Positions 1 through 12,332 of a DNA stretch of 64,000 nt are shown piece after piece. This DNA comes from Chrysomallon squamiferum (taxonomy: Eukaryota; Mollusca; Gastropoda; Neomphalida; Peltospiridae), in the NCBI GenBank assembly GCA_012295275.1, contig CM022670.1:9460006-9524005 (forward strand), read 5' to 3'. A program made the translations under genes and the position numbers. Numbering within the stretch: the first letter of the stretch is position 1; every line of letters begins with the position of its first letter. Under the pieces are notes generated by a model that saw only the letters and a list, made by a program, of their open reading frames with translations, did no database searches and was not told the origin of the DNA.

Positions 1-3000
1 ATTTTCACAAAGCACTTGATAAATTTGCCCACTTCTTCGTTTGCCCATTAATGTTGAAGGATAGTGTTGACAGAGAAATCCAGGCAGTTGACAGTGGTAT
101 GGAACTGATTTTAACTGTATTTTGGAATTATATCAGCTAGTTATTGTACTTTCATGTCAGTGTCAGGACCTCATAAATTATTTTATTTTCCAATTTTTCT
201 TCTGATATGTAGTACACTGTTTAAAGGAAAATGTTTATAAAAGACTGATGGTGCTATAAAAATATACATGTAGATATAGCTATAAGAGATTTGTGTTAGA
301 TTTCATCTCAGATTTCATCATAAATATATAAAACAAATGGGTCTGTATTGAAGGAGTGACATAACAAAGTGTGACATAAATATTAATGGAGTAACATTTT
401 ACTGGAGTCACAAAGAATAATTAAAATTATTTCAGAAAACCCTAGAATTATTAAAATTATTAAAATTTTATTTGAAAAACTAGAATCAGTAACTTGTTAA
501 TATATTTTAAACTTGTTTACAATACTTGCTGTCCATCACTGAAATTACCTTCCACTTCACAGTTGTTTACGTTACTTGAACTGAAATGCAAATTGTGCGC
601 AATTCCACAAGGGTACTCATCTAAAGGGATGGTTCCATATCTCCTGACAACAGTTGCAATTCTCTCTTCCCTCTCGATTTGTTCTTTCTTCTTTGTTAAA
701 TTATTGGATGGCTGGATGATTATATCTTTGAAATTTATATCTGAGATCTCAGTCCTATGACATGTCACTCCTTTGAATAGAACCGAAAACTAACATGACT
801 AATAAATGTTAATATTTCTAAAATGTGAAGCAGGATGTAACACAAAGCCAGAGCATCTGCTCAATTTCCTGTGAGTCCTGTGGACTCCCTGCCAAGTAAG
901 TTGCAAATCCAACCAGTTCTCCACAACAGTTGTAATAAAAGGCTTTAGCATGTAATGTCTTATCAGTGGAATTCTGCATGTTAAAGATCCCTTGCTGCTA
1001 AATGGAAAGAGTAGCCCTTGAAGTGGAAGGTGGTGGTGATCTGTTGTTATGTGGGTGTTCCTAAACTGTCAGACACAATGAAAATGCATTGAATACATTA
1101 TTAAATAAGACATTTCATTTTTTCCTTTATTTATTTCTGTGTTGATTGTTGTTTATCTTTTGCCAGAGTTCCAGATGTCTCTGACCAATGATAGTGACAG
1201 ACTCAATCAGTTACTATCAACAACAGCTGTCCCATCACATCCAATGGGAAGGTTTATGTGTGGTAAGTAAATAGCATTTTTTTACACCTTAATGAAGTTC
1301 TGTTTCACCAGTAAAATAATAGTTTAAAAAATTTATATATAAGAAGGCTATAATTAGATATTTTTGGTTAAATAAAAATTAGAATGTTTACAGTGTGCAA
1401 GATGAAAAAATATTTTGCTGAGAATTTTTGTTGTGATATCTAATGCCAGGTACATGCAGTAAGATTATATTAAGCACCATTTTGATATATTCTGAAGATA
1501 TTTTTGGACTGTTATATATCACCATGCATACCACCAATATTAGTTTTAAACCTGTAGAAAAGATAAAAGCATTAAAGATAAGACTGCAGTAAGAATATGT
1601 TAAGCAGCATTTTTAATATATTCTGTACATATATTCTGTACTGTTATTTATCATCATCCAGGAATGTATTTTCAAATCACTGTTATTCACTTTGTAAATT
1701 TTTAGGAAACCTGAAGACATTAAAGATTGATCCAGAAAGAAATGGAATTGATGTTCATGACAGACTAAGAGGTTTCTATGAAAGGAACTATTCCTCACAT
1801 TACATGACACTGGCAGTTCACTCACAAGGTGATTACATTTGAATCTGTCTTAGTATAAAACAGCTAAAACAAGTTACTTTATTTATATACAGAGACTGTA
1901 GCTAATTCTGCTTATTTCACACTAATTTTGTTGAATTTGAAATCTTGCCATAGATTTTGATTAATGTTTTCTGATATAGTAAGACTTTTAAAATAACAAC
2001 TAAACAGCCAAACATTACTACAAAGAAACAACAGACTTTTATTAACATTTTTGTTCTGTTTTTTTGTTTCTTTTAATTCCAGAAAGTTTGGATGATTTAC
2101 ACAAATTGGTGACAGAAACATTTGCTGACATATCAAATAAGTGAGTTTTATTTTAAGCAGTATTATTTTTTTATTCACTAGCTTGGTTAACACATTTAAA
2201 TAATCAGTTTTTTGATACAGCTAATGTTTTCATACAAAATTAATCATTACTCTGTAATCCGATCTAAAACTCTCTTGAATATTACAAATTATTCAGTTCA
2301 AAATATTTTTAGAATTAAAGTTGAAATACATCCAACAGTGTTTCTGCATTAAGCTGTTGGGGAATTATGCATTATTGTTTTTTTTTTATAATACAAAGAA
2401 TTTCATTTATTTCTGTAGCAATCTAGCTAAACCATCATTCAAGGATTTAAAGGTAAGCTGCAACCATAATTTCTAAATAGTTATTTTCTGTCTTCATTAT
2501 CAGTTTTGAATATATGTTTTCACAATTCAACTTGTGTGTGTTTGTGTGTGTGTGTGTGCATGGGTGCATGCATGTGTGTGTGTGTGTAATGCTATTTTTT
2601 ATTTAATACAGTTTCACATTATTATCATAAATTTTGTACTTGACATCAAATGACGTATGGTATTTCCACATCCGTTGTTTGCATTTCATTCTGTTTAAAT
2701 ACCTACTCATTTCAGAATCCTTTTGAAACCCAAGAGTTCCGAAAGTTTTTCAAAGGTATTTTCACTGTTTGTCATACTAATTGTATAAGTATCTATTTTA
2801 ATTTGACTTATGCTGTAAATCGTGACATTAATATTTCCTGAAAATAATGTATTAATATTATAATAATATAAATTTCATTTTTTACAGTATTTTTAGCATT
2901 AGTTAAACTATTCACATTTTGTGATTAATACCTGAGTTTTTCTCTTGGTTTTCTGACCTTAAACTAAACATTCAATACTTGTTACATTTCTTTTTTATAT

Positions 3001-4843
3001 TTATATTTTGATAGTTTTTAATTATATGTAATGTTCTGTGACGAATAATGTAACAGAATTATTTATAATTTTTAGTGGTAACAAATTTGATACACATTCT
3101 AATTCAAATTTCAGTAATTCCTATGGAGGATTCACATTCTGTAGAAATCACTTGGTCTTTGCCAACACAGTTAGAAAACTTTCAAGAAAAACCATTGGAG
3201 TATTTAACATCTCTGATAATGGATGAAGGAAAAGGCAGCATCTTGTCATACTTAAAGAAAAAGTAAAAATCTTTAATGTATATATTAAAATATAAGAATT
3301 TCTAACATTAACTAATTTTTTTTTGTTAAGTATAGAAAATATATTTTGAGGCACATTTGTATCAGACACTATTAGATTTTTTTTTTTTTTTTTGATTTTG
3401 TGTTTGTGAAATTTTTCTATCTATGTGTTACTCAGAACTTACAATATTTTTTATATTTGTATGTTTTCTTAGATGAGTTTTCTTTGACTGTTTGTCTCTG
3501 TTTTCAGACTATGGGCACTCGAGATATCTGGTGGTAGTGGTGGTTATGGTTTTGACCACAACTCAACATGGGCGTCATTTTCTGTGAGCATCACACTCAC
3601 AGAGAGTGGGCTGGATCAAATATTTGAGGTAATGTTTAGAAATATTCTATTGATAGATTTATTTTCTTCTAGGTTTTAAACTTTGGAAGTTGGAATTGGT
3701 AGAACGTCATGAAAATGAGCTTCTTGTAATTTAGGTTAATAGGTTTTAAAATTAAATAAATAAAATAAATAAATAAAAAATTATAAAATATCTTGTGAAA
3801 AAAACATGATGTTCTGATTTGTTATTTTTATCTTTTCTAGATTAGGATATTTCATCTTCTCTTTTTTTTTTATCTGAGCAATATGAACAAAAAATAAATA
3901 TTTTTGTTATAAACATTTTAACTTTTATTATTATAATTTTTTTTTACTTGTAAACATTCAAGTAAAATATTAAATACATGAAATCAGTTAATTTTTTGTT
4001 GTTGCAGGTTCTGACTGTTTTGTTTAAATATATTTTTATGCTGCAAAGGGCAGGCCCTCAACCAAGGATATTTCGTGAACTACAGCAGATAGAAGATTCC
4101 AGATTTAGATGGAAAGAACAGGTACAAATGAACTTCCAATTTAAATATCAGTTCTTTTTCACCATTTATTATTAAGAATAAACCATTGTTTTTGCATCTA
4201 ATAACTTGATCAAGAAAACATGTGTATATAGTGAAAAATATCAATTAAAACATTTATTATTTGTTAAGTTATGCATTTATAAACAATCAAAACTGGTCTA
4301 ATGTCACTTGTCCTGAATGGTCATCTGATCACAAATTCCCCCACAGTATTTCCTCCTTTAAATGATCCGTACAGTACAATCACCTGTCAGTGACCAGTAT
4401 TTTAAAAAGTGAACAAAAACTAATATGGAAATTCTCTTATAAAATAAAAATCTTATTTCTTGTGCATAACAGTCACCTGTCTGTAATGGTAATGGCCACT
4501 TTGCTAATTGTTTTACACAGGTTTGCCTGTATATATACATTTTTTAAATTACTCACGTCAACGTTGCTGTGTTGACTGAAAAATATTTTTGGTAATGATA
4601 TGGATTGTTTAAATGTTTTCAGCAGCGATGGGAGTTATTTAAATGTTTGTATTTTTCCACAGAATTAAAGTTATTTTGCTTTTTGTCATTTTCTTTATGA
4701 CACAGGGTGAGCCAATGGATTATGTAGAGTGTATAGCTGAATGTATGCAGTTGTTTCCACCAGCCCAGTATCTGATAGGCAAACGTTTGTTTCTCAAGTA
4801 CAATGAAAAGGTAATACCCAGTTATATTGTTGTTATGGTGCTC

Positions 4844-4879
<36 letters not shown>

Positions 4880-7800
4880 AGCATAAAAATCAGTCAGTGA
4901 TTTGTTATTTTAAAAATTTGGAATGGGAAAGTATAAAAAAAATTATGATTTTAAAAAAATTTAGGAATTTATTCTAGTTTCCTTTTTATATGAAGTTTTT
5001 ATCATTTATTAGGAATTATTATATTTTTACACTGACACAATATGGTTTGAAAAGTTGTCAGAAAAACTGTTTAGTTCAAATTTTGGTAGAAAGAAAGTGA
5101 AATGGTTCACCAAAAAATAATATTTTTTTTTTTTTTTTTTTTTTTTTAAATAGCTTATTCAAGAGTGTACTGATATGTTGAAACCTGAACTGGCCAACAT
5201 CGTAGTGCTTTCCAAACATTTTGAGAATCAGGATATATGTAATCTGGTAGAGCCATGGTATGGAACCAAATACTGTGTTACAGGTTAATTTGACTTGTTT
5301 TTGTTTTTATTTTGAACCTTGATTGTGACTTTCATTTGAAATTTAAATGTTTAATTTCTTTATTTTTTTTTATTTTTTTATTTAACAAAGATTTCTTTTT
5401 TTTAATTAATTTATTTTTTCTTAAAAATAGTTAATTTATTTCTATTTTATATATGTGTATGAGTATGTAAAAGATGTGTTTAATATGTGAGAACAAATGT
5501 TTTTAATAAATATTAACAATGTGACTGATATGATATTATTTAGATGTGGATCCTGAATGGTTGAACAAGTGGAAAAGTAAGTAACTGAATACTGTTTTTA
5601 TTGTGTTTCAAATCTTCCTCTTACACATTTAGGTTATTCCAGATTAAAGCACTTGTTTTTGTTACATATTTGTATTGGTTACAAAAATGTCCAAAATTTA
5701 ATTCTTTAAAATATTTTTTAAAAGCAAAAAAAATAAATAAATAAATAGATACTTCTTTTTGACAGAATAAAGGAAAATTAAATGTAAAAATATCTTCTAA
5801 AAATATTTACGATTGTTTATAAAATTACTTCCAAACTGAAAAGTTGCACATTATTCAGAAAGTACCATAGCCTTACTGACCAAAGTTTGACTGTTCCTTG
5901 AAATGTTGAAATAAAAAACATGGTTCTTAAGCCAAGGAAAGTGATATTTATTTCATACTCTGGCCAGTGTTGTGGAAATATATCAGAATAAACTAGGCTA
6001 CTATATATTTTAATTTTTTTTAATAATTTGGAAACCTCAGAGATATTAATAAAAGGAAGAAATGATACAGTTGTATGGCGTTTGTTTGCTTTATAAAACA
6101 TTTAAGTTTTACATAGAAAACCCAAGCTTGAAAATGCAACGATTCCATTTTGACAGATTTGGAAACTATGCCTGAATTACAGTTACCTGAACCAAATCCA
6201 TACATTGGTAAGATGTTTCACATTTTTTTGTAATTTGATCAGTTAATGTGTTGAAATGTTAGTTGATACTAAAGCTTTAAAATGACTGTTTGTTTGTTTC
6301 TTAAAGAGAAATTATTAGCATTTAAAATTTATTTAAGAAACATAAATATTTTTTAATACATCAATTTTATTGTGTTATCTTTCTACTTTAGCAACAAAGT
6401 TTGATCTGGTGAACATGAATAATCCAGGAAAGGTATAACTGTTCATTTTTTGTGTGTGAAAGTGAGTGTGTGTGTGTGTGTGCGTGCATTTATTTGTTGG
6501 AGAAATAACATCCTCAAAATATTAATATATATTAAAGTTCCTTGAAATGAAGCAGTTAAATTCATAATTATTTGAAAAATATATTCTTGTTGCACATCTA
6601 AGGAAATGTTTTGTTTACTGTGGCATTTCAGAAACTATTCACTTTCAAAATAAACAAATAATTTCTTAAGTGATTGAACTGCTGTTATTTTTTTTTACAA
6701 TGTAATTGGTCTGATTTTTGTTTTTTTTCAGTTTCCCTACAAGCTAATAGACAAGAAAAACTGTCGCATCTGGTTCAAGAAAGATTCCAAATTCAACGTT
6801 CCAAAAGGTAAACTATAAATCTCCAATGTCAGTAAAATACACTTTTTAAAATAAACTTAGAAAATAAATCTTAACAGATAACTTTTAGGCTGGTGATTAA
6901 GTGAATGTTTAAAATGTTAAGGTAGGATGAGTGTTTGATTCTTCCATAAGTAATGAAAAGACTTACTATCTTAATGTTTGTGTGTGTGAAAAAATCAGCT
7001 TATTTATAATACGTTATTTGTTCTGTTTCAGGATACATTTTCATTAACCTGATGAGTTCTGCTGTATCAGAATCTGTGGAGAAGTAAGTAAAATAAGTAT
7101 TTCAGTTTTTGTTATCTAGATTCATTGAATGTATGATAGGTGTGTTAGGTAAATAATATGGAGACAAATGAAATAGAATTTTTTTTATAGTGAAAGTTGG
7201 TCTTTTATGACACAGCTTATAATGGCAAAATAAAAATTACTTTCCTCATTACAGTTATTGCCTAGTTTCAGTTTAATAAATTAGTTCATGAATTAAAAAA
7301 ATTAATAGTAATAATAAAAATGAAAAAAAGAAGCTACCAGTGATGTACAGGCTTGAATATGAAACATAAGCATGGCATGAGATTTTGATATCATTTAGAA
7401 CAAAATGTTGTTATAATGCAGTATTTATGTGTGATTTATGCTTATTTATTTATTTATTTATTTACTGTTTTTTTATATATTTTTAATTTTTAGTTTTATT
7501 TATTTTATATATTTATGTATTAGGTGAAAAATCATTTTTGATCTTTAACAAATATAAAAGATTTTGTAAAACATGTTCAGTTCTGTAGAACTAAAAGTAA
7601 CTCAGCATACTTTGATTTCAGTGCAACACTGATGGATCTTTACATCAATGTCTTGCTGTACACACTGAATGAGGCAATTTATCCATCTGTGACAGCAGGC
7701 TATGAGTAAATTGCAGTGTTTATTTCTTACTGTCTCTTCCTTTGATCATCTTCAAAATATTTAAAAGAAGAAATGAATAAATACCTTTTACTGATTATTA

Positions 7801-9577
7801 CTTACTTTTGATACATTTTCCATCTGTTATTTTATAAAAGATAAAGAATTATTTATTCATAGTGAAAAATAAAAGATAAAATAATGTGGTTTACATTTAT
7901 TACAAATACTTTTTTTTATCTTGTTATTGTTTCAGTCCTGTATTTTAAAATCATGTAAAAAGTGTAAGTGAATAAATAAAAAAGGTTTATTGCGTAGAAA
8001 ACAAGTCATCCTTTTTCTCCCCCCCCATGACTTCTAACTAGTACTATCTCAGGAACTTATCTCCATATATACAATTATGTCTTGTTTAAATTTTAAAAAT
8101 AAAATGAAATATATATATATTACATATTCATATAGATTACGTTCATTCGAAGGCAGAGTTAGTAACAGCTTTAAAAATCAGTATATATTACTGAATATTT
8201 GTTATTTTTTTCAGGTACTGTGTTGAAGGATTTAACACAGGAGTTGTGATACAAATGACTGGCTTTAATCATAAATTGCCAGTGAGTTTTTAAGACTTTT
8301 GCTTAATTCTAACATTATAAACCAAATTTTCCTACCTTTCAGAAATTTACCCATGTGTGAAATTAATTAAATACTTTAATCATGTGACAGGTCCTGTTTA
8401 ACACCATCGTGGACTATGTTGCTGATTTTACCTGCAGCAGTGATATCTTTCAAGCTGTCAGCAAACAGTTAAAGAAAAACTATTACAATCAGATGATCAC
8501 ACCATATCAGTTGGCCAAGTAAGATTAATTTTAACATACAAACACAACATTTATGCACTGCATTTTATAAACTTATTCAAAGATAATATTATTCAGTGTC
8601 ATAATCTTGCTGGTTACAGTTAACTGACACATTTAAATAACATTTCACTTCTTTGTGGCTTGTCATTGGGTAAATAATCAACTTTTTTCAGTGTATATTA
8701 TCAGTTTTAACCTTTACATTCAGTATTCAATCATTCTGCTCTTGTCTATTCCTGTTGTTATTATTATTTTTGCAGGACTTTGAGGTTTGCTTTGCTGGAG
8801 CCTAACAATAAGCCAGTGTTTGATCGATACCAGATCGTCTCCAGTCTCACAGAAGACATGCTTAAAGACTTTGTAAACAAATACAAACAAAGTATTTTCA
8901 TTGAAGGATTCGTGATTGGAAACTTCTCTCCAGATGTTAGCAATTACAAATATTATGTTAATGTTGTTAAATTATTGTATTTATCATTGCAAGGCTCAAG
9001 TCTGTTAACAGATAATAACTCATGTCAGGAGAGATTGTTTTTCAACCACAAAATGTGGATTATTTTAAAGAACATTTTAAATAGTCTTGTTTACAGATTA
9101 TGCTGGTTGGCTTGTTAAACCAGACTAACTCATATTTTTTTTTAAATAATTAATTTGTGTTTTGATCATTTTAAATTCATAATTACTGGTAAGTAATAAA
9201 TAAATGGCTTACTTTTTTTTAACTAATTTGACATCAGTTTGAATTTTTATTTATTTTTTAAAATATTTTTTACTTTAATAATACTCATTATTTATTATAT
9301 TATTTGAAGAAAGTAACCGAAATGGGAAACTACATTATGTCCAAACTGCCCAGTAATGTGACCAGTGATCAAATGCCAAAGGTAACTATGATAAGTGTTT
9401 TGTTACGTGTAATAAATAAATCCACAATGTTTTAAATTTTTTGTATTATTATTTTTTAATATGTTTTTATTGTGTTAACTGACAATAGTAATAAGCAGTA
9501 ATATAAAACAAACTTTTAACTTTTTCTGTGATTTAAAAGATATTAGTAGTAACTTCAGGTAAGTTGTTACTGATTCT

Positions 9578-9615
<38 letters not shown>

Positions 9616-11074
9616 TGTTTTTTTGTTGTGTTACTACAGAAATTTCTGCTGGCTGTTCCACCAGGCAAAATGTGTTGTCGAGTTCTGGGACTGAATGAAA
9701 CTGACAACAACTGTTGTGTTACCAACTACTACCAATCAGTACCTGGCACACTGCGGGACTGTTGTCTCAATGAATTGCTTGTAGTAAGATCACAAAATTG
9801 TTTCAGTGTTCATAAATGTCTTGTGTCTAAATAAATAACATCAGCAATACTTTTTGACAGTATATTTTTAAAAATTTGATGTTCCTATTTGTTTTTGAAC
9901 TTCGTTTTTCTATTTTTTTTTTTTTAAATGTTATTTTCGTATAGATAATTTCTCAGTGTTGCTGCTTTAACAGTGGTAAGAATCCTTTTCTGAATTTACA
10001 GTCTGGTATTTCAGGTAGAACAGAACTTAAAGATACACATTTCAATTTAATCTTTGTCTTCTTTTTAAACTGGGAAATTATAGGGAATAAAAAAGAAATA
10101 TAACCTTTTACTGAAATTTAAGAAAAAAAGAAAAGAAAATGAATTTAATAAATAAATAAATGCATCAATAAAAATAACTTTCTCAAATTATTGTATCAAA
10201 TTATTTTCACTGCAGACGAGGATGCAGGAACCTTGTTTCGATAAGCTGAGAACGAAGTATCAGTTGGGATACAGTGTCTTCTGTCGATCATCAATCACAA
10301 ATGGAATCTTAGGTTTACAGGTCACTGTTCAAAGCCAGAGCAGTAAATTCAGGTACAATATATAGATGTTTACTGTAAGAAAGATCACTTATAACTGTTG
10401 TTTGAGTTTTTAAAAATTAGTTGTTTTTTTTTCACATATTTTCAGAAAGAAAAAAATTAAACCCAGATTGTCTGTAGTAAATTTTGTGTATTTACCTTTT
10501 TCTCAGAAATTATTTGTTCATATGTTAAAGATTTTTTTTAAAATTATTTAATGTATTTTTCAGTCTGAAACATGTCGACGGTAAAATGTCAGAGTTTTTA
10601 AGAGACTTCAAGATACTTCTTGCAAACATGAAAGAAAGTGAATTCAACACTCTAGTAAGAATTAATTTATTTCCTAAATTATTTTTGCTCATTTTTTACA
10701 GCACTTCAAAGACTGAACTAATGTTATAACAGCCTTTTGCTTTTGTCTGTGAACATTCATTAACTATTATATTCTTGATTTATCTCCTTATGTCCCTGTT
10801 ATGCTATTTGTTCAGTGATTAAAATGTATGATTAAGACATTTATTCAAATCTTAAACATTTTCAGGTGAAATCGCTGATAAATGAGAAACAGGAAGAAGA
10901 TACACAAATGGGAGAAGAAGCTGACAGATGCTGGAATCAGATTCAAGATCATTTCTATGTGTTTGACGTTCTTCAGAAGGAGGCATGTTACTACTTAGTT
11001 TTCATTGTGGTTTTGATCATGGGGAAGATTTCACTTGTATTATTTGATTTTAAATGCTGGGATTTTTAATGCAA

Positions 11075-11108
<34 letters not shown>

Positions 11109-11890
11109 AAGAATGTAAAATGGAAAAGAAACAGGCATTTTTTTAATGAAAAGCTATTGAATTAAATGTTCTTTTTTGTTTTTCTTTTGGGTTTTTTGAC
11201 TTAGACACATTAAACATTTTAACTCATTGTCATATCTTCTGCATTTAGGTTGCAATTCTTAAAACCTTAACTTTAAATGACCTGAGAAAATGGTATGATC
11301 AGTTTGTTGGTAACAGAGAGAAGAAACTAAGTTTGCAGGTAATCTCAGAAACAGTAATATTGTAAATTTAAAATGTATCAGTATGTACATATATATATAT
11401 ATATATATATAGATATAGATTTTATACATACATTATATTTATAGTTATAGTTATTGTACCTTTCACAATTAATCAGATTTGCTGAAATATAACAAACTGT
11501 TCTCCTGAATGAGTGTTATAAATGAGAATGTCTACTATGCTTTGGTTGGTGGAAACATCTGAATGATTTGTTTTTACTAAATTCATCTTGAAACTAAAAT
11601 TGAGTTAATTAAACTAAACTTTTAACTGGTTTGTTATAATGCTATTAGTGAAAAGCCTTAACTGTACTTTTAAAATTGAGTATATGTGCGAAATTGATTT
11701 TTTATTATTATTATAATTACAGGTTCAAGGAGCATCTGGTGATGCAAAAAGCGAATCCACAAAAACTGATAACAGTCACACAGTTCTAACTTTTCTGACC
11801 GACAATGATCAAAATACACAGTTTGTCACAAACATTGAAGATGTGAAAAAGGATCTGAAATTGTTACCATACACATTAATTACTTCTTGA
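1..11890 (+). CDS. NRDC: Nardilysin (M16 metalloendopeptidase), 5'-truncated
   Basis: Nardilysin cleaves peptides on the N-terminal side of Arg in dibasic pairs and belongs to the insulysin family M16. Exons: 3-96, 1167-1262, 1706-1828, 2083-2140, 2419-2452, 2716-2755, 3115-3262, 3508-3628, 4008-4121, 4706-4810, 5154-5283, 5544-5576, 6157-6207, 6392-6432, 6732-6807, 7032-7083, 7622-7705, 8215-8281, 8391-8518, 8776-8935, 9310-9381, 9640-9780, 10216-10352, 10564-10654, 10866-10982, 11249-11338, 11723-11890. All phases agree and give 856 residues before TGA. The upstream HxxEH zinc site and the acidic stretch typical of nardilysin lie before the window; the downstream REIQAVDSE segment, whose last Glu is the third zinc ligand, is present. 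GFNHKLP, KKLWALEISGG and EPCFDKLRTK fit nardilysin better than insulin-degrading enzyme. The exon 25 donor is GC. The start of exon 21 (9310) is the least certain border. Confidence 0.93.
97..1166 (+). other. NRDC intron 1 (1.07 kb)
   Basis: The intron lies between the codon halves G and AG of a zinc-ligand glutamate. It is AT-rich and holds the SINE-like block at about 860-1070. Short open frames at 494-768 exist on both strands, but they show no recognisable protein and look like chance. Confidence 0.7.
860..1070 (-). mobile_element. Diverged SINE-like element in NRDC intron 1
   Basis: This block is richer in G+C than the intron around it. Read on the minus strand it contains TACTCTTTCC, then AGCAGCAAGGGATCTTTAAC, then GCAGAATTCCAC, then a GCCTTTTATTACAACTGTTG stretch and GAGAACTGGTTGGAT. 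This order and spacing match, from memory, a SINE core very common in molluscan genomes (TTAGCAGCAAGGGATCTTT, a CCATCCCACAGACAGG-like stretch, GCCTTTGATATACCAG, GTGCACTGGCTGGAACG). No intact tRNA-like head or clear target-site duplication could be delimited, so the ends are approximate. It is transcribed antisense inside the NRDC intron. Confidence 0.55.
1456..1665. repeat. Diverged local duplication in NRDC intron 2
   Basis: Bases about 1456-1530 (GCAGTAAGATTATATTAAGC and on) and about 1586-1660 (GCAGTAAGAATATGTTAAGC and on) align almost without gaps over about 75 bases, at roughly 80% identity by eye. Both contain ATATATTCTG- and ATCA-type segments. The copies are about 130 bp apart. Confidence 0.6.
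2533..2587. repeat. (GT)n microsatellite, NRDC intron 5
   Basis: GT dinucleotide run interrupted by TTTG and by CATGGGTGCATGCATG. Confidence 0.9.
4846..4875. repeat. Poly-T run of about 30
   Basis: Uninterrupted T tract in the NRDC intron after the exon ending at 4810. It could be a retroposed poly-A tail in antisense, or simple slippage; no flanking element was recognised. Confidence 0.85.
9582..9613. repeat. (AT)n microsatellite
   Basis: AT dinucleotide run upstream of the NRDC exon at 9640. Similar runs occur at 11079-11106, 11391-11412 and 59964-59990. Confidence 0.9.
10983..11248 (+). other. GC-AG intron in NRDC
   Basis: The exon ends CAGAAGGAG and the intron starts gcatgt, with acceptor tttag. 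Joining GAG to GTT gives FDVLQKEVAILKTL, collinear with the family pattern FDRLAHEIEALKSF (from memory). No nearby GT donor keeps that alignment. Confidence 0.8.
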
Positions 11891-12332
11891 TAACTGTTAG
11901 AGTATTTCATGCATTATACCTCCAAGGGTGTATTATAAAATAATACAAAAATGATGATAAAGAGGGCATTATATTTTCATCTTAATCTTTATCAATAAAA
12001 CTGTTATATTTTTATTTTGTTTTTTATTTCTCTTATTTCTTTTCTTTTTATATATAAACACATATTTCTTTCAATTATAAGTTATATAACACTGTAACAA
12101 ATGAAAAGCTGTAGAATAAAACCAGATACTTACTTTAAAGTCTTAGAACAATAATAAAAAATTTAAAAACAAAACCAAATTAATTTAATTATGGACTTGA
12201 AGGTTAAACATGAGAAAAAAATATTTTCTGTAGTATTGCAGTTAAAACAATTTTCCACATTTGGATAATAAAAAGTGACATGATAACCATAAAGATTGTG
12301 GACATGGAAATAACAAGAAGAAAATGTGAAGG
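11891..12332. terminator. Tail-to-tail 3' ends of NRDC and RCL1
   Basis: The NRDC stop (11888-11890) and the RCL1 stop (12333-12335, minus strand) converge. The first plus-strand AATAAA is at 11994-11999. Minus-strand AATAAA signals (TTTATT on the plus strand) sit at 12011-12016 and 12023-12028. If these are used, the two transcripts overlap slightly at their 3' ends. Confidence 0.6.

Noticed and set aside
494-768. Overlapping frames on both strands in NRDC intron 1
   Set aside because: Mirror-image chance frames in an intron; no known protein.
9955-9990. Possible NRDC exon after ATAG at about 9943
   Set aside because: The frame (IISQCCCFNSG) resembles the IDE segment CQIISEPCF at first sight, but the exon at 10216 supplies the conserved EPCFDKLRTK directly and phases close without it.
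1-11890. Insulin-degrading enzyme as the identity of the first gene
   Set aside because: Several motifs (NSTWASFSVSITLT, GFNHKLP, GHPMGRF-like PSHPMGRF) follow nardilysin rather than IDE.
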